Shown piece after piece: positions 7,357 through 12,514 of a stretch of 12,514 nucleotides of DNA. The translations under genes and the position numbers were made by a program. A model generated the notes under the pieces. That model had not been told where the DNA came from and searched no databases. It was given only the letters and a program-made list of their open reading frames with translations. Numbering within the stretch: the first letter of the stretch is position 1; the number at the start of each line of letters is the position of its first letter. The stretch is from an uncultured Collinsella sp. (GTDB taxonomy: Bacteria > Actinomycetota > Coriobacteriia > Coriobacteriales > Coriobacteriaceae), in assembly GCA_902388545.1 (NCBI GenBank), contig CABMPS010000043.1, forward strand, positions 1-12,514. The letters are read 5' to 3'.

Positions 7357-8187
7357 ATGGGTTGCGAACACGCACAGGCCGCCGGCGGACAAACGTCGCC
7401 ATCGCAATTTGAGGAGAACACGCTGTCCGAGGTCAAGCGCGTCATCGCCGTGCTTTCCGGCAAGGGCGGTGTCGGCAAGTCGTTTGTCACCGGTGCCATC
7501 GCCACCGAGCTTGCCCGTCGCGGCCACAAGGTCGGCGTCCTCGATGCCGACATCACCGGTCCCTCTATCCCCAAGATGTTCGGTATGAGCGGACGCCACG
7601 TCCATGCCCTTGGCAACCTTATGCTGCCCGAAATCTCCGAGCACGGCGTCAAGGTCATGAGCTCCAACCTGCTGCTCCAAAACGAGACCGACCCCGTCCT
7701 TTGGCGCGGTCCAGTCATCGCAGGCGCCATTAGGCAGTTCTGGAGCGAGACCTCGTGGGGTCCCATCGACTACCTGCTGGTCGACATGCCTCCGGGAACA
7801 GGCGATGTCGCGCTCACCGTCTTCCAGTCGCTGCCCGTCGACGGAATCGTCATCGTCACGAGCCCGCAGGATCTGGTCTCGATGATCGTCGCCAAGGCGG
7901 TCAACATGGCCGAGAAGATGAACGTCCCCATTCTGGGCATTGTCGAGAACATGAGCTATATTGAGTGCCCCGACTGCGGCAAGAAGATCGAGGTCTTTGG
8001 CAAGAGCAAGCTCCCCGAGGTCGCAGGGCGCTATAACCTCGACATCTTGGGCCAGCTTCCCATTAATCCGGTACTCGCCGAGGCCTGCGATAAGGGCGAG
8101 GTCGAGACCGCGCTGCCCGATGGCATGTTGCCCAAGGCAGTCTCTGCCGTCGAGGCTATTACCCCGCACGAGACCGACGAGGCCTAA
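7357..8187 (+). CDS. mrp: Mrp/NBP35/ApbC-family iron-sulfur cluster carrier P-loop ATPase
   Basis: A 276-aa cytoplasmic P-loop NTPase of the MinD/Mrp group, which in its family binds a labile 4Fe-4S cluster at a dimer interface and hands it to apoproteins. The deviant Walker A SGKGGVGKS spans 34-42, DADITGPS 63-70, the family motif VDMPPGTGD 142-150, and the cluster-ligating CPDC Cys204/Cys207. It lacks the N-terminal DUF59/MIP18 domain of long Mrp proteins (E. coli 369 aa) and has only one Cys (Cys3) in place of the Cys-rich N-terminus seen in some relatives. The ATG at 7357 has AAAGGAG 6 nt upstream; an in-frame ATG at 7300 overlaps the predicted -10 element and lacks a binding site. Its TAA is immediately followed by the GTG of the next gene, so the two are co-transcribed. 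Client proteins are unknown. Confidence 0.93.
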   Translation: MGCEHAQAAGGQTSPSQFEENTLSEVKRVIAVLSGKGGVGKSFVTGAIATELARRGHKVGVLDADITGPSIPKMFGMSGRHVHALGNLMLPEISEHGVKVMSSNLLLQNETDPVLWRGPVIAGAIRQFWSETSWGPIDYLLVDMPPGTGDVALTVFQSLPVDGIVIVTSPQDLVSMIVAKAVNMAEKMNVPILGIVENMSYIECPDCGKKIEVFGKSKLPEVAGRYNLDILGQLPINPVLAEACDKGEVETALPDGMLPKAVSAVEAITPHETDEA

Positions 8188-9459
8188 GTGAACGCGAGCG
8201 CCTTCTATGACGTCTTGGTAATCGGCGGCGGGGCTTCAGGCCTCGCCGCCGCCATTACGGCCGCACGCGCTGGCAAAAGCGTCTGCATCGTTGAGCGCGA
8301 TGTCGCCTGCGGCCTCAAGCTCCTTGCGACCGGTAACGGCCGCTGCAACCTCTCCAACGAATCAATTGATCCTCAGCGGTATAACCACCCCGCATTCGTC
8401 GAATCCGTCATGGGCCTCCAGCCCGAACAAGAGCTTATGGGTTTCTTCTCCTCGCTGGGCATCATGACAACCTCCGAGGAAGGCCGGCTGTACCCGCGCT
8501 CCCTTCGCGCCGAATCGGTGCGCGACGCGCTTCTCAACGTTTGCGACCGCCTAGGTATCACCTTAATCTGCGGAGCCAACGTTGCCTCGGCGCACAAAGC
8601 TTCCGAAGGCTGGGCACTCCAAATAGACCGTCCAGCGCGAGCGCTCAAGGCAAAAAAGCACGATGACCGAAAATCGGAGCTCCGCTCGCTTCGGAAAGCG
8701 CTCGCCGATGCCCCTCGCAAGAACGAGACCCTGCAGGCACATGCCGTAATTATCGCTACGGGCGGCAACCCCACCGGTATCGCCGATACGTTTCGCCTCC
8801 CCCTCACTTCGCTGCGCCCCATCCTCTGCCCCGTATCGGCAACGGTCGTTGGCGATCGGGCGGCACTCAAGACGTTGGATGGTCTGCGCGTCCATGCCCG
8901 CTTGACGCTCGCCCACAATCATAATGAGCTCTGGCACGAAGACGGTGAAGTGCTGTTTCGAACCTTCGGTATCTCGGGCGTCGCTGTCTTCAACCTCTCT
9001 CGTCGTATCCAGCACGGCGATACGATCCTGCTCGACGTTTTCCCCGACCTCTCCAAAGACGAGTTGCTCGATATGCTCAACCGGCGCGCTGGGCTGCTCG
9101 GCGGCTTTTCGCCGCGCGATCCCCGTTGGCTCGACGGCATGCTCGCCCCGCAACTCTCCCGCGTCGTCTGCACAGCGTTCGAGCAGTGCCATCCAGGCTC
9201 CAACGATGTCATCCACCTGGTCTCGATCCTCAAACACTTTAAGTTGCTCGTCGAGGGAACAGCCGAGGAGCGCTCAGCACAGGTCACGCGTGGTGGCATA
9301 TCTGTCGAGAGCATCTCAACACCCAGCCTACGCGCGCGCAGCGTTGTCGACGCCCCGCTTTACGTCTGCGGTGAAGCGCTCGACATCGACGCCGATTGCG
9401 GAGGCTTTAACCTTGCGTGGGCCTGGATCTCGGGCATTCGCGCTGCAAGCAGCCTGTAG
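8188..9459 (+). CDS. HI0933/YhiN (BaiN-like) family FAD-dependent flavoprotein, divergent
   Basis: A 423-aa flavoprotein of the HI0933-like family (Pfam PF03486). The Rossmann FAD motif GGGASG is at 13-18 with Glu36 closing the second strand, followed by the family signature GNGRCNLSN (49-57), RLYPRSLRAESVRDALL (100-116), the second dinucleotide-type motif IIATGG (188-193), and the C-terminal FAD-contacting CGEALDIDADCGGFN. Two oddities: a Lys/Arg-rich charged insert (about 150-182), and a degenerate segment (194-216) where relatives carry a glycine-rich TGDGY...GH stretch. The GTG start abuts the mrp stop (TAAGTG) with GAGG 5 nt upstream; no other start preserves the FAD motif. Automatic pipelines often name such proteins 3-dehydro-bile-acid reductase after Clostridium scindens BaiN; that is not supported here, and the true reaction of the family is largely unknown. 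Confidence 0.88.
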   Translation: MNASAFYDVLVIGGGASGLAAAITAARAGKSVCIVERDVACGLKLLATGNGRCNLSNESIDPQRYNHPAFVESVMGLQPEQELMGFFSSLGIMTTSEEGRLYPRSLRAESVRDALLNVCDRLGITLICGANVASAHKASEGWALQIDRPARALKAKKHDDRKSELRSLRKALADAPRKNETLQAHAVIIATGGNPTGIADTFRLPLTSLRPILCPVSATVVGDRAALKTLDGLRVHARLTLAHNHNELWHEDGEVLFRTFGISGVAVFNLSRRIQHGDTILLDVFPDLSKDELLDMLNRRAGLLGGFSPRDPRWLDGMLAPQLSRVVCTAFEQCHPGSNDVIHLVSILKHFKLLVEGTAEERSAQVTRGGISVESISTPSLRARSVVDAPLYVCGEALDIDADCGGFNLAWAWISGIRAASSL

Positions 9460-9469
9460 CCGCGCAGTC

Positions 9470-9475
9470 TATAAT
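9470..9475 (+). promoter_or_regulatory. Isolated TATAAT -10-like hexamer
   Basis: A perfect TATAAT lies 11 nt after the flavoprotein stop in GC-rich DNA. No convincing -35 hexamer is found 16-19 nt upstream and there is no TGn extension. If used, transcription would start near 9482, only about 8 nt before the terminator stem, and would need to read through it to reach the next gene. Confidence 0.25.
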
Positions 9476-9489
9476 CAAAAACGCATTCG

Positions 9490-9521
9490 GGCCGTCTGGG
9501 ATACCGGACGGCCTCTTTCTT
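9490..9521 (+). terminator. Intrinsic terminator between the two flavoprotein genes
   Basis: GGCCGTC (9490-9496) pairs with GACGGCC (9507-9513), extended inward by a T-G wobble and two G-C pairs around a GATA (GNRA-type) tetraloop, a 10-bp stem in all. TCTTTCTT follows directly. It begins 30 nt after the HI0933-family stop and ends about 10 nt before the ribosome binding site of the next gene, so it probably separates the transcripts or attenuates read-through. Confidence 0.75.
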
Positions 9522-9539
9522 GCCTCTAAGGAGACCTCG

Positions 9540-11180
9540 ATGATCGAAATCACCCAAGTCAACGCGTCGCTCGATGAAGCCGACGAAGAAAATGCCTGTC
9601 TCATTGTTGGCAAGCGAGTCGCCAAGCGCGTCCTACGTTGCAAGGACTCCGAGATCAAGTCCATCGAGCTCCACCGCAAGTCAATCGACGCTCGCAAAAA
9701 ACGAGACGTCCATTTTATCCTGAGCTTTCGTGTTGAGCTGACTAGTCCCCACCTCGAGCGAGAAGCGGTCGACAGCGTTGCCGAGCGTGACCGCTCGCGC
9801 GTACGCGCGATAGAAGACGATGAGCCTTCATTCCCCTCCCCCGCCTCCGACGCACCTCAAGAACGCCCTGTCGTTATCGGCGCCGGATGCGCCGGCCTTT
9901 TCGCTGCGCTTACGCTCGCCGAAGCAGGTCTTAAGCCCTTGCTCATCGAGCGCGGCGACCCGGCATTTCGCCGCTCGCAGGCGATCGACCTCTTTCTAAA
10001 GGAGCGCATCCTCGACCCCGAGAGCAATATCCAGTTTGGCCTGGGCGGCGCGGGGACCTTCTCGGACGGCAAGCTCAATACGGGAACCAAAAATCCCGCC
10101 CATCGCCTTATCCTCGAAACCTTCGTCGAGGCGGGTGCGCCCCGCGATATTCTGTGGGATGCCAAGCCGCACATTGGCTCCGACATCCTTCCCACGGTCG
10201 TCACCGCTATATCCCAGCGCATCGAGCAGCTCGGAGGTGTCGTCCGTTATCGAACGAAGCTCGTCGACATTCGCATCGACGCGTCTGGCGCCATCACCGG
10301 TATTGATGTCCAATCGTCCCAAGACACCGCTTGCGAGCCAATCGAGACAAAGCACCTCATCCTCGCCTGCGGGCATTCTGCTCGCGATATTTTTGAGCTC
10401 CTTAAGGACCACAACGTGGTCCTCGCACAAAAGACCTTTGCCATGGGCGTTCGCATCGAGCATCCGCAGCGCGACATCGACCGAGCCCAATTCGGAGCCT
10501 CGGCGGGACATCCTGCCCTCGGAGCAGCCCCCTACAAGCTCGTCGCCCATCTTCCCAACGGCCGCAGCGTGTTCTCGTTTTGCATGTGTCCCGGCGGGCA
10601 GGTTGTCGCCGCCTCTTCCGAGCAGGGCCACTTGTGCGTCAACGGCGCCAGTCTCAATGCCCGCGACGGACGCAACGCAAATGCCGCCCTGCTCGTTAAC
10701 GTCACGCCTGAGGACCTTCCCAACGATGACCCACTCGCCGGCATCGAGCTCCAGCGCGCCTGCGAGGCGGCCGCCTACCGCCTGGGCGGTTCCAACTGGA
10801 ACGCACCGGCACAGCTCGTCGGAGATTTCCTCGCAGGACGCGCCAGCAAGGCGCCCGGAAAGGTAAAGCCCACCTATCCGCTCGGTGTGACCTGGACGGC
10901 AATTGACGAAGCCCTGCCGCAGCATATCGTCGAGTCGCTCCGCCTGGGACTTCCCCTACTTGGAAAAAAGCTACGAGGCTACGACCGCTCCGATGCTGTC
11001 CTTACCGGCGTGGAGACTCGCTCGAGCTCACCGGTCACCGTCACCCGAGACCGAACATGCCATGCCGTGTCGACCCCGGGCCTCTACCCTTGCGGTGAGG
11101 GAGCTGGATATGCCGGCGGCATCATGAGCGCCGCCACCGACGGCATCCGTTGTGCCGAAGCCCTGATCGCAGACCTCTAA
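9540..11180 (+). CDS. Uncharacterised FAD-dependent dehydrogenase, COG2509 family
   Basis: A 546-aa cytoplasmic flavoprotein. Residues 1-~70 form the small alpha/beta N-terminal domain typical of the family, with the motif KSIDARKK (47-54). A low-complexity linker (~83-109) leads to the FAD-binding Rossmann core GAGCAG (114-119) with acidic Glu137 at the end of the second strand. The family signature FGLGGAGTFSDGKL (166-179) follows, then FCMCPGG in the middle and the C-terminal FAD motif PCGEGAGYAGGIMSAA. Length matches the family (~530-550 aa). The ATG has AAGGAG 6 nt upstream; an in-frame Met 41 codons earlier overlaps the previous gene and runs through the terminator hairpin. Substrate and electron acceptor are not known for the family. 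It follows mrp and a second, unrelated flavoprotein but is separated from them by a terminator. Confidence 0.88.
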   Translation: MIEITQVNASLDEADEENACLIVGKRVAKRVLRCKDSEIKSIELHRKSIDARKKRDVHFILSFRVELTSPHLEREAVDSVAERDRSRVRAIEDDEPSFPSPASDAPQERPVVIGAGCAGLFAALTLAEAGLKPLLIERGDPAFRRSQAIDLFLKERILDPESNIQFGLGGAGTFSDGKLNTGTKNPAHRLILETFVEAGAPRDILWDAKPHIGSDILPTVVTAISQRIEQLGGVVRYRTKLVDIRIDASGAITGIDVQSSQDTACEPIETKHLILACGHSARDIFELLKDHNVVLAQKTFAMGVRIEHPQRDIDRAQFGASAGHPALGAAPYKLVAHLPNGRSVFSFCMCPGGQVVAASSEQGHLCVNGASLNARDGRNANAALLVNVTPEDLPNDDPLAGIELQRACEAAAYRLGGSNWNAPAQLVGDFLAGRASKAPGKVKPTYPLGVTWTAIDEALPQHIVESLRLGLPLLGKKLRGYDRSDAVLTGVETRSSSPVTVTRDRTCHAVSTPGLYPCGEGAGYAGGIMSAATDGIRCAEALIADL

Positions 11181-11207
11181 CGCACGAATTCCAGCGCGCA
11201 AAAGACG

Positions 11208-11241
11208 CATGCCCCGAGCTCCGCAGGGAACTCGGGGCATG
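11208..11241. terminator. Bidirectional terminator between the COG2509 gene and uvrB
   Basis: CATGCCCCGAG (11208-11218) and CTCGGGGCATG (11231-11241) form an 11-bp perfect stem, extendable by TCC/GGA inside the loop. On the plus strand TTCGCTATTTCTT follows; on the minus strand CGTCTTTT follows. It is 27 nt after the plus-strand stop and 4 nt after the uvrB stop, so it can end both convergent transcripts. Confidence 0.82.
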
Positions 11242-11245
11242 TTCG

Positions 11246-12514
11246 CTATTTCTTAAACCGTGCACCCTGGCGTTTTCTGCCCGATGCGAACGTGGAACCC
11301 TTGCGAGCCTGCGAACGTAAGCGCTCGATCGTCTCGTCCTCAGACGCACCCTCGAGCATCGCCCGAATCTGAACGACGGCATCGCGCAGGCGCGCCGCCT
11401 CCTCAAAGTCCATGGCGGCAGAAGCGTTACGCATATCCTCTTCCATGGTTTCGACGATCCGCACGAGCTCGTCATGCGGCAGTTCTTCCAACTGCTCCGC
11501 AAGTGTCTGCTCGGGCGCCACCGTTTCCGGCACGCCACCCTCGCCCGACTCATCGGGCGTATAGAATGCGCCATGGCCAAGAGAGTCGCCCTTCGAGCGT
11601 CCCTTGGAACCCACGGTTTTTTCGGCCTCGGCAATAAAACTTGAGATGTCGTTGATGGCCTTGCGCACCGTCTTGGGCACAATGCCATGCTCTTCGTTAT
11701 ATGCCATCTGAATCTCGCGACGGCGCTGCGTCTCCTCGATGGCCTCTTTCATCGAATCGGTCACAACGTCTGCATACATGATGACTTCGCCATCGGCGTT
11801 ACGGGCCGCGCGGCCAATCGTCTGAATCAGCGAACGGCGGTTGCGCAAGAAGCCTTCCTTATCGGCATCGAGAATTGCCACCAGTGAGACCTCGGGAAGA
11901 TCCAAGCCCTCGCGAAGCAGGTTGATGCCAACGAGAACATCGATCTTGCCCTCGCGCAGCGTTCGCAGGATCTCGACACGGTCCATTGTCGCCGTATCAG
12001 AATGCATGTAATTGACCTTAATGCCCGCATCAAGCAGATGGTCGGTCAGGTCCTCGGCCATGCGCTTGGTCAACGTGGTCACCAGCACGCGCTCCTTGCG
12101 GGCAACGCGCTCGCGAATCTCGTCCTCAAGATCGTCAATCTGACCGCGAACCGGACGCACATCGATCTTGGGATCGAGCAGGCCGGTCGGACGAATAATC
12201 TGCTCAACATCGTTCTGGCTCACCCGCAGCTCGTAGTCGCCCGGCGTGGCCGAAACGTAGATGAACTGGGGGATCCTTGCCTCAAACTCATCGAAACGAA
12301 GCGGGCGGTTATCGAGTGCCGAAGGAAGGCGAAAACCGTGTTCCACCAGCGTCACCTTACGCGAGCGGTCACCTTCGTGCATGCCGCGAATCTGCGGCAC
12401 CGTCACATGGCTCTCATCGATGATGCAGAGCATGTCCTTAGGGAAGTAATCGATCAGGGTAAACGGCGGCTCGCCCGGTTTTCGACCGTCCAGATGACGC
12501 GAGCAGTTCTCGAT
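11246..12514 (-). CDS. uvrB: Excinuclease ABC subunit UvrB, N-terminus cut by window edge
   Basis: The C-terminal 422 residues of UvrB, the helicase-fold subunit loaded onto damage by UvrA that then recruits UvrC and UvrD. Family length is ~660-700 aa, so roughly 250-280 N-terminal residues (Walker A, beta-hairpin) lie beyond the edge; the frame is open to base 12514, beginning [18 protein letters not shown]. Visible order: DESHVT (motif II, ~33-38), SATPGDYEL, the helicase C domain with [17 protein letters not shown], motif [11 protein letters not shown] (~231-239), the conserved [13 protein letters not shown], a Gly/Ser/acidic linker (~288-342), the coiled UVR domain that contacts UvrC (~343-388, [11 protein letters not shown]), and a basic tail. 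The stop TAG is 4 nt from the terminator stem. The promoter is outside the window, so SOS control cannot be judged here. Confidence 0.97.
   Translation of the reverse strand: MENCSRHLDGRKPGEPPFTLIDYFPKDMLCIIDESHVTVPQIRGMHEGDRSRKVTLVEHGFRLPSALDNRPLRFDEFEARIPQFIYVSATPGDYELRVSQNDVEQIIRPTGLLDPKIDVRPVRGQIDDLEDEIRERVARKERVLVTTLTKRMAEDLTDHLLDAGIKVNYMHSDTATMDRVEILRTLREGKIDVLVGINLLREGLDLPEVSLVAILDADKEGFLRNRRSLIQTIGRAARNADGEVIMYADVVTDSMKEAIEETQRRREIQMAYNEEHGIVPKTVRKAINDISSFIAEAEKTVGSKGRSKGDSLGHGAFYTPDESGEGGVPETVAPEQTLAEQLEELPHDELVRIVETMEEDMRNASAAMDFEEAARLRDAVVQIRAMLEGASEDETIERLRSQARKGSTFASGRKRQGARFKK

Noticed and set aside
7351..8169. A 272-codon minus-strand open frame opposite mrp
   Set aside because: Composition is a mirror of the mrp codons, no domain or start signal is seen, and mrp has all its family motifs on the plus strand.
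9996..10925. A 309-codon minus-strand frame opposite the COG2509 gene
   Set aside because: No motif or ribosome binding site; the plus-strand flavoprotein explains the stretch.
1..12514. Search for CRISPR arrays, IS elements, att sites, tRNA/rRNA genes, toxin-antitoxin or defence genes
   Set aside because: No repeated units, transposase motifs, cloverleaf-like sequence or defence domains were seen; all long frames in the window belong to core housekeeping families.

Overview
The window is a high-GC bacterial chromosomal segment with compact, housekeeping-type gene content. Protein signatures suggest an actinobacterium of class Coriobacteriia, most likely Collinsella or a close relative: UvrA has an actinobacterial-style C-x2-H first zinc half-site, MurJ begins with a coriobacterial-looking SRVTGFIR stretch, and an LtaS-like enzyme is present together with GC-rich codon use. 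This placement rests on recognition of sequence style, not on a search. There are no phage, IS, CRISPR, tRNA or rRNA signals.

Layout. At the left edge, on the minus strand, lie the lipid II flippase murJ (its C-terminus is off the window) and, directly upstream of it, a YbaK/EbsC-type aminoacyl-tRNA deacylase; the two are 3 nt apart and look translationally coupled. Further right on the minus strand is a complete uvrA (959 aa). A 193-bp divergent intergenic region follows, carrying a near-consensus Gram-positive SOS (LexA) box on the uvrA side. Then come four plus-strand genes: an eight-TM LtaS/MdoB-type phosphoglycerol transferase; a short Mrp/NBP35-type Fe-S carrier ATPase; an HI0933/YhiN-type flavoprotein whose GTG start abuts the TAA of mrp; and, after a good intrinsic terminator, a COG2509-type FAD-dependent dehydrogenase. 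A strong convergent hairpin separates this last gene from the minus-strand uvrB, whose N-terminal part runs off the right edge.

How the genes work together. uvrA and uvrB are the two damage-recognition subunits of nucleotide excision repair, on the same strand but separated by four unrelated genes. murJ and the LtaS-like protein both serve the cell envelope (peptidoglycan precursor export and polyol-phosphate polymer synthesis). Mrp plus two flavoproteins form a redox/Fe-S neighbourhood of unknown physiological role. This last group is the least understood part of the window: the HI0933-family protein is divergent, with a charged insert and a degenerate glycine motif, and is tightly coupled to an Fe-S carrier. 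I see no convincing novel defence or mobile system; most of the window is ordinary core genome.
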